Origin: Prevotella disiens JCM 6334 = ATCC 29426
GTDB lineage: Bacteria > Bacteroidota > Bacteroidia > Bacteroidales > Bacteroidaceae
NCBI RefSeq assembly: GCF_000613345.1
Contig: NZ_BAIS01000002.1
Coordinates: 57,138-121,137 of the forward strand
DNA: 64,000 nucleotides
Direction: 5' to 3'
Shown: one piece after another, positions 18,386 through 26,822 of the stretch
Layout: each line of letters begins with the position of its first letter
How positions within the stretch are numbered: position 1 is the stretch's first letter
The notes under the pieces: generated by a model
Databases searched by the model: none
What the model saw: only the letters and a program-made list of their open reading frames with translations
What the model was told of the DNA's origin: nothing
Program-made: the position numbers and the translations under genes

Positions 18386-19048
18386 ATGTTGAGGTGGCTT
18401 GTTTTTTTCTTGCTCACAACTTTTACGCTTCCTTCCTCTGCACAATATAATATAAAACGATTAATGGAGGAAGGGCGGCGTTCGTTAGACGCAGGATTTT
18501 ATGTTACCTCATTGCAAATATTTGATAGAATAGTAGCATTAAAGCCCAATCTTTACGAAGCATGGTATCTCATGGCTTTGTCAAAATATCATCTTGAAGA
18601 TTATAAAGGTGCCGACAGCGATTGTCAAAGCGCATTAGCGTTGCAACCTTACATAGCTGATATTTTCGATTTATATGCTATGACGTGTATCCGTGAAGAA
18701 AAGTTTGATAGTGCAATTGTTGCTTATACAAAGGCGTTAGATATAAATCAAGATAACAGAGAATATTGGTTTAATCGAGCTTATTGCTTTTACATGAACA
18801 ATAATAGCAAAGAAGCACTCCTTCAATTGGACTATATTAATAAACGCTGGAATGATTTTGATGCAGCTATTAATCTTGAGAAGGAAATAAAGTTGGGACG
18901 TAAACCACAGAGAAAGATTACTTCCAATGTAAAGTTGGATTTTCTGAAACTCAATACGCTCAATAAAGGTTCGTGGTTGATGCAACGCATTCCTGACAAA
19001 GAAAAACAAGAAACGAATAAAAAAGAATTGAAGGTGAAACTATATTAA
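18386..19048 (+). CDS. TPR-repeat protein with signal peptide
   Basis: 220 residues with a cleavable signal (MLRWLVFFLLTTFTLPSSAQ) and about three tetratricopeptide repeats between residues 30 and 150 (EAWYLMALSKYHLEDYKGAD, IFDLYAMTCIREEKFDSAIV, EYWFNRAYCFYMNNNSKEAL). A basic, unstructured tail follows. It is probably periplasmic and a protein-binding scaffold; the partner cannot be told. It starts 6 nt after def. Confidence 0.8.
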   Translation: MLRWLVFFLLTTFTLPSSAQYNIKRLMEEGRRSLDAGFYVTSLQIFDRIVALKPNLYEAWYLMALSKYHLEDYKGADSDCQSALALQPYIADIFDLYAMTCIREEKFDSAIVAYTKALDINQDNREYWFNRAYCFYMNNNSKEALLQLDYINKRWNDFDAAINLEKEIKLGRKPQRKITSNVKLDFLKLNTLNKGSWLMQRIPDKEKQETNKKELKVKLY

Positions 19049-19256
19049 ATTTAATTCACCTTATTTTGATACAAACATCTTTTAATGTAAACATTTTTTG
19101 ATGCAAACATCAGAACAATGAAGTTTGAAAACTCTTTTCTAAGAGCCATACATAACTTATTTAAAACTACTTTCAAATTAAAACTTATTATCCAAAAAAT
19201 AAAGAAAATATAGGTTAAAACTTGCAATAAATCTCATCAAATAGAAAATTAATACC

Positions 19257-19264
19257 TATCTTTG
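19257..19264 (+). promoter_or_regulatory. -7 box for the LEA-like lipoprotein gene
   Basis: TATCTTTG lies 33 nt upstream of the ATG. Upstream, GATACAAACATC and GATGCAAACATC form a short direct repeat near 19069-19110. Confidence 0.55.
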
Positions 19265-19297
19265 ACTCAATATTAATTTATTAAAAAGAGAAAGATT

Positions 19298-19996
19298 ATG
19301 AAAAAAGTATTTTTTATGGTAATGGCAGTAGCTGCTTTGACATTTGTCAGCTGTGGTAACAAACAAAATCCAGCTACTAATAACGCAGATTCGACAGAAG
19401 CACAAGCAGACACAATGGTTGTTGCAGCTACTGATGTGCCAGAAAACGTTCAGGATTTAACAGGAAAACTCAGCTCTTTATTGGCTTCTAAAGATGCGAA
19501 AGGTATCACCGCAATGCTCACTGGCGCACAAGCTAAGGCAGTGGAATTGGCAAAAAACAATCCAGAAAAGGCAAAAGAATATTTATTAAAGGTTCAAGAA
19601 TGGTTGAAGAGCAATGCTGAAAAAATTAAGACTGTCGCAACAAATGCTGGCAATAGTTCCATTGCAACTGCTCTTACTTCTGCCGCTACAACAATGACTT
19701 CGGTTAGTCCTGACGCAGTATTGAATGCGCTTACCAATGGTGCTAAAATTGAAGGTGATAAGTTGGTAAATAGCGCCAAAGATGATGCAGCAGCCGTTAA
19801 GGAAGCTGCCTCTAACCAGGTAAATGACGCTCAAGACGCAGTGAAAAAAGCAGGAGACCAAGTTCAAACCAAAACTAATGAAGCAGTAAAGAAAGCTAAC
19901 GAAGCAACCAAGAAAGCAGGCGAAACAGCAGGTAAAGCCGTTAAAAAGACTGTAAATAAAGCTACTAACGAAGCATTGAAAGGCTTAGGATTATAA
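19298..19996 (+). CDS. Lipoprotein with a LEA-like Ala/Lys/Glu repeat tail
   Basis: 232 residues beginning with a lipoprotein signal (lipobox FVSC, Cys19). After an acidic linker, residues 50-150 look alpha-helical (VQDLTGKLSSLLASKDAKGI). From about residue 160 to the end the chain is an amphipathic helix rich in Ala, Lys, Glu and Thr with loose 11-residue periodicity (AVKKANEATKKAGETAGKAV), as in group 3 LEA and apolipoprotein-like proteins. I do not recognise a named family. Single-gene unit with its own promoter and a strong terminator at 20042-20077. Confidence 0.75.
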   Translation: MKKVFFMVMAVAALTFVSCGNKQNPATNNADSTEAQADTMVVAATDVPENVQDLTGKLSSLLASKDAKGITAMLTGAQAKAVELAKNNPEKAKEYLLKVQEWLKSNAEKIKTVATNAGNSSIATALTSAATTMTSVSPDAVLNALTNGAKIEGDKLVNSAKDDAAAVKEAASNQVNDAQDAVKKAGDQVQTKTNEAVKKANEATKKAGETAGKAVKKTVNKATNEALKGLGL

Positions 19997-20041
19997 GAAA
20001 AGACAAAACTATATTTATTTAAAATATAGGGGGAATATAAT

Positions 20042-20077
20042 AAATAGCCTGTTTTGCAACGCAAAACAGGCTATTTT
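20042..20077. terminator. Bidirectional terminator, 16-bp perfect stem
   Basis: AAATAGCCTGTTTTGC and GCAAAACAGGCTATTT pair perfectly around a 3-nt loop, between the convergent lipoprotein gene and the PagL-like gene. Its GCCTGTTTTG core resembles the dispersed repeat family. Confidence 0.8.
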
Positions 20078-20128
20078 CACTTTCAAAAGTATGAGTTTTT
20101 AATTTTTGCGTGCTGATAATTCCATAAG

Positions 20129-21385
20129 CTACTTTGAAAAGCGGATAGGATAAGAGATTATAAACTCCGTAAAGTCGGCTTTTGTGATATGCGCCTTTAC
20201 ATTAATTCCTAATTTTAAACCATTCAAGGACGGAAAAGTATAATGAACGCCAATTCGTTCGTATATCTTTGACTCATTAATTTTAGCATTCTCACCCATC
20301 TTTCGGTACAAATAACCACCTAAAGCTACCGCTAATGATAAGTTATGATAGAACACTTCATGCTTTCCCGCAATACCTATTGACCAGCGAGAGCATTGAG
20401 AATCAATGTTATTTGCTCGGTCAAGTGCCTCAATATGTTCTGCGTATGTTCCATAAAATACATCAAATCCAATGCCCGATGCCCATCTTCTTGCATAACG
20501 ATACATTAAGTTTGTTTGAAAAGAAAAGGCTGCATAGCGTTTGAAATACTCTGTTCGATAATCAGGGGCACTCTTGGGTGTGTTAAATTGTGTCTGTAAC
20601 CAATCTTCTAACATGGTTTTAGCACCAGCTCCCACCACTAAATCCATGTACCAATACTTCTTGAAAGGGGCAACTTTAAAACTGTTCTTTTCGTTTATAA
20701 GTTCATCATAATAAGGATAATACACCAATCCTAACGATGGTCCTAATGTATTAGAGCCTTTATTCGGACGATACAATGCGCCATTGCTATGATGCACAAA
20801 TTCTAAACTCGCACGAATGCCCCATTTTGGGGCAAATCTATAAGTTTGGTGTATGCCTATTCCAAAATAGATTAATACTGGTGTCCCTATCAATTCATTA
20901 TCGATATTGTTTTCTTTATTGTACCATTTTCGATTAAAACCAAAGCCACCGCTTAAAGAATAGGCTGTTTCCCAATGTTTTGTACGATGAATAGCACGCG
21001 TAAAACTACCATAAATAGACAAAGTGTTGCCTAAATGCGAATCATAAGGCACTTCTTCTGCTAATCCCCAACTGGGGTCTTGCTCACGATGCATGCGCAC
21101 TTTGTCATTCATTGTGTAGCGTAATCCGATAGAAAGTGACGGAAAATTATAATCTTTCGCAAATGAATCTTTTTCAGAAGGTAAATCTACATGGTTGAAC
21201 TCTATGGCTATCGAACCATTTTTGTTCTTTTTCATCCATTTGCGTTGATATTTATCTAATACAACCACCTTACTTGGCATTCCGCTTAGGGTTACTCCCC
21301 AATGCGAAATCGTATCTTTTGTTTCACCAAAAGCCTGTAAAGCCATAAAAGAGGTTATGAAAATAAAAAATCTTTTTAGTATCAT
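20129..21385 (-). CDS. PagL-like acyloxyacyl hydrolase / lipid A 3-O-deacylase family outer membrane protein
   Basis: 418 residues with a signal peptide (ending near QAFG) and alternating aromatic beta-strands of an outer-membrane barrel. Near residue 193 the sequence FVHHSNGALYRPNKGSNTLG contains the HxSN-type His-Ser active-site motif of PagL, in the same strand-loop context. PagL removes the 3-O acyl chain from lipid A. At 418 residues it is much longer than classical PagL (about 170), like the Bacteroidetes acyloxyacyl hydrolase group. Last gene of the tonB-to-tatD strand, 45 nt after tatD. Confidence 0.72.
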   Translation of the reverse strand: MILKRFFIFITSFMALQAFGETKDTISHWGVTLSGMPSKVVVLDKYQRKWMKKNKNGSIAIEFNHVDLPSEKDSFAKDYNFPSLSIGLRYTMNDKVRMHREQDPSWGLAEEVPYDSHLGNTLSIYGSFTRAIHRTKHWETAYSLSGGFGFNRKWYNKENNIDNELIGTPVLIYFGIGIHQTYRFAPKWGIRASLEFVHHSNGALYRPNKGSNTLGPSLGLVYYPYYDELINEKNSFKVAPFKKYWYMDLVVGAGAKTMLEDWLQTQFNTPKSAPDYRTEYFKRYAAFSFQTNLMYRYARRWASGIGFDVFYGTYAEHIEALDRANNIDSQCSRWSIGIAGKHEVFYHNLSLAVALGGYLYRKMGENAKINESKIYERIGVHYTFPSLNGLKLGINVKAHITKADFTEFIISYPIRFSK

Positions 21386-21430
21386 TTTTTCCTCTTAGTG
21401 TTATAATATTCAGTTTTATGCTATCTTTTT

Positions 21431-22204
21431 TTAGCTAAAACCAAAAATACGCTTGACGGTAGCATTTGTTTTTGCAGCAATTTCTTCTTCAGAAACACCG
21501 TAAACTTCTGCCAATTTCGACACAATATGTACCAAAAACGAACTTTCATTGCGCTTTCCACGCAACGGAACTGGTGCCATGTAAGGGGCATCGGTTTCTA
21601 AAACAATACGATCTAAAGGTAGTGTTTTCAGCGTTTCTGGCAAGTTAGATTTCTTAAACGTCAGTACACCACCAATGCCCAATACAAAATTATCGAATGA
21701 AAGCAATTCGGCTGCTTCCTTTTCGTTGCCTGTAAAACAATGAAACACCCCCCCTGGCAAATCTTTTTCATACTTACGCATGATTTTTACCATTTCGTTT
21801 TGCGCTTTTCGACAGTGTATCATAAGTGGCAAACGAGTTTCTATCGACCATTTTACTTGCTCTTCGAAAGCCAATAATTGTTCGTTTTCAAACTCACGAC
21901 TCCAATAAAAATCTAATCCAATCTCGCCAACAGCGATATATTTATCGGTAGAAAGCAGTTGCTTTTTCATCGTTTCCAAAACAGAAACATAGTCGGCTTT
22001 CACTTCTTCGGGGTGCAATCCTATCATTGGGAAAGCAAAATCGGGAGCAATATTGCATACTTTGTCAATCGATTCAATAGAATTTAAGTCGATTGCAGGG
22101 ATAAAAACCTTGCTAACACCAGCTGCTTTTGCTCGTGTTATAACCTCATTTAAATCTTCTTTAAATTCCTCTCCGTCCAAATGCGTGTGTGTATCTATTA
22201 TCAT
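21431..22204 (-). CDS. TatD-family metal-dependent deoxyribonuclease
   Basis: TIM-barrel hydrolase with the metal ligands visible: HTHLD at the N-terminus, GEIGLDFYW, MIHCRKAQNE, GVFHCFTGN and LETDAPYMAP. The frame opens at 22270, but the family begins at MIIDTHTH, so the start is placed at 22204, which also leaves 22 nt after the upstream gene. Product about 257 residues, a normal length. Confidence 0.93.
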   Translation of the reverse strand: MIIDTHTHLDGEEFKEDLNEVITRAKAAGVSKVFIPAIDLNSIESIDKVCNIAPDFAFPMIGLHPEEVKADYVSVLETMKKQLLSTDKYIAVGEIGLDFYWSREFENEQLLAFEEQVKWSIETRLPLMIHCRKAQNEMVKIMRKYEKDLPGGVFHCFTGNEKEAAELLSFDNFVLGIGGVLTFKKSNLPETLKTLPLDRIVLETDAPYMAPVPLRGKRNESSFLVHIVSKLAEVYGVSEEEIAAKTNATVKRIFGFS

Positions 22205-22226
22205 TTTGTCTTTCTTTTCTTTAAGT

Positions 22227-22922
22227 TTATTCTTTTTGTTCGCCCTTGCGGTAATAGTAAATAATGCCAAATCGTTTGCATCCAGATAGCCGTTCTTCTT
22301 GTGGGAGATGCTCGAAATGGGCTTCTATCACATTCCATAATTCTAAAATGAGTGCATCAATTTCGGGGCGCAACTTCGAAACCGCATGATTGTCCTTATT
22401 GGTGCGTTCTTGCAACCGCTTTTGAGCCGTAAAAGCCTCATTATAAATGTCAAAATGGGTAGAAACCATGCCAATAGACGGATTGTAAATGGGGCGTCCA
22501 CCTTTTTTAATTCGCTCCTTTTCGCCTTCAATAATTTTTGGTCCCCAATCTAACAAGTTTTCTGCCGACTTAATATTGGGCATTGCTGTGGCTGTTTCTT
22601 CTATTCCATAAAGAGGTAATTGCTTTCGTTTCACTTCTCCACGCTCTGCTGACATCAGCAAAACCTGTATAAAATGGCTTAAATACATGAAAGCACGACG
22701 CTGCAAACCGTCCATTTTCTTAGCTTTTCTCACCTGTGCTGCCATCGAAATCTTGTACTGCTCGGTAGCCGTAAGCAATCGGTCGTAAAGCGGTTGGGCA
22801 CTGTTGATGAGTTTCCAATCAATGAATTTATTTCTTGCGGTGTAAATATCATTGTTGTCCAACAGTGTTTTCAGTGCTTTAAGGCGTGCTGCGTCCGTTT
22901 TCGGTAGGCGTCTGTAAGGCAT
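22227..22922 (-). CDS. Conserved Bacteroidetes protein of unknown function
   Basis: 231 residues, no signal peptide or membrane segment. Predicted mostly alpha-helical and basic at the N-terminus (MPYRRLPKTDAARLKALKTL), with a middle hydrophobic helix (RAFMYLSHFIQVLLMSAERG) and a conserved-looking GGRPIYNPSIGMVSTHFDIY segment. I recognise no domain. It lies between a prenyl synthase (20 nt) and tatD (22 nt) in a tight operon, but neither neighbour suggests a clear job. Confidence 0.8.
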   Translation of the reverse strand: MPYRRLPKTDAARLKALKTLLDNNDIYTARNKFIDWKLINSAQPLYDRLLTATEQYKISMAAQVRKAKKMDGLQRRAFMYLSHFIQVLLMSAERGEVKRKQLPLYGIEETATAMPNIKSAENLLDWGPKIIEGEKERIKKGGRPIYNPSIGMVSTHFDIYNEAFTAQKRLQERTNKDNHAVSKLRPEIDALILELWNVIEAHFEHLPQEERLSGCKRFGIIYYYRKGEQKE

Positions 22923-22942
22923 AAGCGAGAACTTTGAGTAGT

Positions 22943-23917
22943 TTATTTCTGACGACTCATCATATCAGCAGCGTATGCCAACAATTCTTTTTTCTGCTCT
23001 TCAGGAAGTTTTACGGCTTGCAAATATTGCTTTCCTTGTTCGTAATAGTAGTCCATTTTTTCTTTTGCCAGCTTATCGACCCCTATTTCGTTGTACAAGC
23101 GAGTTACCGCTGCAATTTTTTCTTCTGTAACAAATGCAGTTTTATTTATCCATTCTTCGAGTTCAGCACGTTGTTTATCGTTGGCACGATTAAAGGCTGT
23201 GATGAGCATATAAGTCTTTTTGTTCGATGTAATATCGCCACCTATTTTCTTTCCAAACACCTTTGAATCGCCATAAACATCAAGATAATCGTCTTGAAGC
23301 TGGAAAGCTAAACCTATTTGTTCGCCAAATTTATAAAGATTTTCGGCATCTTCGGCAGAAGCATCAGCCAACAAAGCCCCCATTTTAGTAGCACAGGCCA
23401 ATAAAACACTGGTTTTCAGGCGTATCATCTCAATGTATTCATCGACAGTAACATCGTTTCGATGCTCAAATTCCATATCGTACTGCTGACCTTCACCTAT
23501 CTGTAAAGCCGTTTCAGTAAACAAATTCAGCACTGCTTGCAAATGTTTCGTATCAACTTGCGCCAATCTTTCGTATGCCAAAACCAGCATAGAATCGCCA
23601 GAAAGTATGGCTTGGTTGTTGTTCCATTTCGTATGAACAGTCTGTTGTCCACGTCTTAAAGGTGCTTCGTCCATTAAGTCGTCGTGCAGCAAAGTGTAAT
23701 TATGATAAGTTTCCAATGCACAAGCCGAAGAAAGAATCGTTTTCGGATTTTCTTTGTACAGGTTATAACTCAACATCATCAATATTGGGCGAATGCGTTT
23801 GCCCCCTAAATCCAACACATATTTTATAGGTTCGTAGAGCGACGAGGGTTTACGATTGTAAGGTAAGTTATTTAAATATTCGTTTACGATTGTAAGCAGT
23901 TCGTTCGATGTGTACAT
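22943..23917 (-). CDS. Polyprenyl (trans-isoprenyl) diphosphate synthase
   Basis: 324 residues of the all-helical prenyltransferase fold that condenses IPP with allylic diphosphates. The two Asp-rich motifs are present: first DDLMDEAPLRR and second QLQDDYLDVYGD, with GGKRIRPILMML and the terminal KTYMLITAFNRA segment. Chain length cannot be decided from sequence alone; farnesyl or geranylgeranyl products are likely. Confidence 0.9.
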   Translation of the reverse strand: MYTSNELLTIVNEYLNNLPYNRKPSSLYEPIKYVLDLGGKRIRPILMMLSYNLYKENPKTILSSACALETYHNYTLLHDDLMDEAPLRRGQQTVHTKWNNNQAILSGDSMLVLAYERLAQVDTKHLQAVLNLFTETALQIGEGQQYDMEFEHRNDVTVDEYIEMIRLKTSVLLACATKMGALLADASAEDAENLYKFGEQIGLAFQLQDDYLDVYGDSKVFGKKIGGDITSNKKTYMLITAFNRANDKQRAELEEWINKTAFVTEEKIAAVTRLYNEIGVDKLAKEKMDYYYEQGKQYLQAVKLPEEQKKELLAYAADMMSRQK

Positions 23918-23975
23918 ATCTTTCAGTTTTATAAATTCTATTTTAACTTTATAGTTTTATTTCTTGTTTATCGCC

Positions 23976-24770
23976 TTATCCTAAACTGAACACCACAGGT
24001 ATTTCGATAAGCGATTTGCAAGGTTTATTGTTTTGAATGCCAGGTTTCCATTTGCCCATTGTACGCACGACACGCAATACTTCGGCTTCAAATATAGGAT
24101 TTTTGGATTCTTTTATTTTAATATCATCTACAGTTCCGTCAGAATTAATAATAAATGTTATGCTGACAACAGCTTGTTGATTTGCTTGTTTTGCTACTTC
24201 TGGATACTTGATATTCTTGGTTAGCCAAACAAAAAATGCGCTCCAACCTTCTGGCGGAGTCGGTGTTTCTGACAATATTCGTTTAGCTATTTTGTCATCG
24301 GTACGCTCTATTTTTACCTCCGATTTATCTTCCGTAAATTTATTTATTTCCTTTTTTGCATCTTCCACGTCCTTAGGTGGGTCGGGCAAAGGCGTACCTT
24401 CACTTGTCAAAAGAGGTGTTTCGCTAATTTGAGGAGCAGCAGTTTTCGTATCATTCGATTGCATGTTTCCCACTTCATGGGGTGTAACTTTATTGGGAGT
24501 TTCGCTGCGTTTAAGGTTCAACATATCCTCCACCGTTGGTTTTTTATCGTCTTTTTGCTTTGCCAACGCTTGTTGGTCAATGGCAGGAATCATGTCTTGG
24601 TCGTGCAGTTTAATATCTTTCAGCAAATGAGTATCAGCTTTTTCTTCGCCACCCCCTGTCGAATATTCTATTGCAACAAAGAAAATTGATGACGCAATAA
24701 TGAGTCCAAGCAAGAATCCTATCCACCGCTTGCGCTCTAAATCTGCTTTATTTGACTTCTTTGTTTCCAA
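23976..24770 (-). CDS. tonB: TonB energy-transducing protein
   Basis: 264 residues: cytoplasmic basic N-terminus, one membrane helix (about residues 16-35, WIGFLLGLIIASSIFFVAIE), a long polar Pro/Lys/Glu periplasmic linker, and a TonB C-terminal domain (about residues 175-264: YPEVAKQANQQAVVSITFII, DGTVDDIKIKESKNPIF). It couples the proton-motive force to outer-membrane receptors such as the one at 26823-29309. No exbB/exbD or exbD-like genes are adjacent. Head of the minus-strand run tonB, prenyl synthase, unknown, tatD, PagL-like. Confidence 0.9.
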   Translation of the reverse strand: METKKSNKADLERKRWIGFLLGLIIASSIFFVAIEYSTGGGEEKADTHLLKDIKLHDQDMIPAIDQQALAKQKDDKKPTVEDMLNLKRSETPNKVTPHEVGNMQSNDTKTAAPQISETPLLTSEGTPLPDPPKDVEDAKKEINKFTEDKSEVKIERTDDKIAKRILSETPTPPEGWSAFFVWLTKNIKYPEVAKQANQQAVVSITFIINSDGTVDDIKIKESKNPIFEAEVLRVVRTMGKWKPGIQNNKPCKSLIEIPVVFSLG

Positions 24771-24869
24771 TCTTAAACACTAAATCGAATCATTTCACGT
24801 TATTAATGATATGGATACAAAAACGAGGCAATTACTGCTTTAGTTACTTGTTTATTCCATAATCAAAGA

Positions 24870-24877
24870 CAAAATTA
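24870..24877 (-). promoter_or_regulatory. Possible -7 box of tonB
   Basis: Minus strand TAATTTTG in the divergent tonB/porQ region, about 100 nt upstream of tonB. It overlaps the upstream region of the porQ promoter. Confidence 0.4.
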
Positions 24878-24899
24878 ATAAGATATTCGGAAAAAGATG

Positions 24900-24907
24900 T
24901 ATCTTTG
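24900..24907 (+). promoter_or_regulatory. -7 box of porQ-cmk
   Basis: TATCTTTG lies 22 nt before the porQ ATG. Confidence 0.6.
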
Positions 24908-24929
24908 CCGATAAATTAAAGTACATTAA

Positions 24930-25874
24930 ATGAAAAAGCTTGTTTTTACGCTCTTGATAACGCTTTTATGCTCAATAACACAGGCACAAGAGAGCCAAAC
25001 TGAATATAATTTTTTGAGATTACCCATTAGTGCGCACGCTGCTGCATTAGGAGGAAATAATATTTCTATCATTGAAGACGACCCTGCTTTGATGTTTTCA
25101 AACCCAGCTTTAGCAGCTTCAGTGAGTGATATGACCATTGGTTTAAGCTACATGAACTACATGAAAGGGGCAAATTACATGGGCGCATCGTTCACAAAAG
25201 CAATTAAAGAGAAGGCTACTTTGGGAGCAGGAATCCAATATATGGGTTACGGAAAGATGAAAGAAGTAGACGAAAATAATGTGCAAACAGGCGAATTTAC
25301 TGCAAGCGAAATAGCGGTTGAAGCAATTTTTTCGTATGAATTGGCGAGAAATTTAGTCGGTGGTATTACAGGAAAGTTTATAACAGCACACATTGGAAAC
25401 TATAATAGCATGGCAGTTGGCGTTGATTTGGGTTTAAATTGGTATGAACCTGAAAGCGAATGGTCGGTGTCTTTGGCTGCGAAAAACCTTGGTGGACAAG
25501 TAAAAACCTATGAAGAAGACTTTGGGAAAATGCCTTTTGACTTGCAATTAGGTGTTAGTAAAACTTTTTCAGCCCTTCCTGTTCGTTTGTCTGTAACGTT
25601 TGTAGACCTCACTCATTATGATTATCGATTTATAAACCACCTGAATTTAGGTGCAGAAGTATTGCTTTCGGAAAGTATTTGGATAGGTGGTGGATATAAT
25701 TTCCGCAAAGCCGATGAAATGAAAATAGGTATTGGCGATGACCAAAGCAGTCATGGTGCAGGTTTTAGCATTGGTGGCGGTTTGAATTTGGAACGTTTTA
25801 AACTGAATTTAGCCTATGGAAAATACCATGCATCGGCAAATTCTATCATGGTAAACTTAGCCTATTCGCTGTAA
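24930..25874 (+). CDS. porQ: Type IX secretion system protein PorQ
   Basis: 314 residues with a signal peptide ending at TQAQ and a beta-barrel-like body. The N-terminal NFLRLPISAHAAALGGNNIS and EDDPALMFSNPALAA blocks are the PorV/PorQ signature (FadL-like), and the protein ends in the barrel-type SLxYSL pattern. PorQ is an outer-membrane accessory protein of type IX secretion. It is followed 32 nt later by cmk, the usual Bacteroidetes arrangement. No other T9SS core gene is in the window. Confidence 0.88.
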   Translation: MKKLVFTLLITLLCSITQAQESQTEYNFLRLPISAHAAALGGNNISIIEDDPALMFSNPALAASVSDMTIGLSYMNYMKGANYMGASFTKAIKEKATLGAGIQYMGYGKMKEVDENNVQTGEFTASEIAVEAIFSYELARNLVGGITGKFITAHIGNYNSMAVGVDLGLNWYEPESEWSVSLAAKNLGGQVKTYEEDFGKMPFDLQLGVSKTFSALPVRLSVTFVDLTHYDYRFINHLNLGAEVLLSESIWIGGGYNFRKADEMKIGIGDDQSSHGAGFSIGGGLNLERFKLNLAYGKYHASANSIMVNLAYSL

Positions 25875-25906
25875 AACAAATAATTAGAGAAAAACAACAA
25901 ATATAA

Positions 25907-26599
25907 ATGAAGAAAATTACAATAGCAATTGATGGTTTTTCATCGTGCGGAAAAAGCACAATGGCAAAGGATTTAGCACGAGAAATTGGTTACATTTACA
26001 TAGATACAGGTGCAATGTATCGTTGTGTAACACTCTTTGCGCTGCGCAATCACCTTTTTAATGAGGACGGAACAATCAAGCAAAACGAATTAGAAAACCA
26101 AATTGAAAATATTAAAATCAGTTTCAAACTCAACAAAACAACACAACGTCCTGATGCTTACCTTAATGGTGAAAATGTTGAAAACCAAATAAGAACCATG
26201 GAAGTATCTTCTCACGTTAGCCCAATAGCTGCTATTGCCGCTGTACGCAGTGCGCTTGTGGCGCAACAACAGAAAATGGGACAAGACAAAGGCGTTGTAA
26301 TGGACGGAAGAGACATCGGAACGGTGGTTTTCCCAAATGCAGAATTAAAGATTTTCGTTACAGCATCAGCTGAAGTAAGGGCGCAACGTCGCTACGAAGA
26401 ATTAAAAGAAAAAGGTATGGAAGCTAACTTTGACGAAATTCTGAAGAATGTTGAAGAACGCGATTATATAGATTCGCATCGTAAAGTATCGCCGCTTAAA
26501 AAAGCTGATGATGCTATAGAATTAGACAATAGCAATATTTCTATTGCAGAACAAAAGGAATGGTTGATGCAACAATTCAAGAAAGTGGTTGGAGCATAG
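25907..26599 (+). CDS. cmk: Cytidylate kinase
   Basis: Phosphorylates (d)CMP with ATP. The 230 residues show the P-loop [47 protein letters not shown] and [20 protein letters not shown], all diagnostic. Second gene after porQ, ended by the terminator at 26726-26761. Confidence 0.96.
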   Translation: MKKITIAIDGFSSCGKSTMAKDLAREIGYIYIDTGAMYRCVTLFALRNHLFNEDGTIKQNELENQIENIKISFKLNKTTQRPDAYLNGENVENQIRTMEVSSHVSPIAAIAAVRSALVAQQQKMGQDKGVVMDGRDIGTVVFPNAELKIFVTASAEVRAQRRYEELKEKGMEANFDEILKNVEERDYIDSHRKVSPLKKADDAIELDNSNISIAEQKEWLMQQFKKVVGA

Positions 26600-26725
26600 T
26601 CCTTGGGAACTAATAAAATTATGTAACCACCCTTTTCGGTTATCTCCCTTCCCAAAAACAGATAACTTCCATGCAAGGATTTTTTCATTCTTATGTGGTA
26701 AGAGTAAAGAAGAGTACTAAAAAAA

Positions 26726-26761
26726 TAAACCGCCTGACTCATCAACGAGTTTGGCGGTTTA
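26726..26761. terminator. Bidirectional terminator between cmk and the TonB-dependent receptor
   Basis: TAAACCGCC with GGCGGTTTA plus inner ACTC/GAGT pairs; an A run to the left and a T to the right serve both convergent transcripts. Confidence 0.8.
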
Positions 26762-26822
26762 TCATTTCTAACAGTATGAATTAATTTTAAGTAGTTTAAC
26801 GCTGCTTGTTTTAATATTTCGT

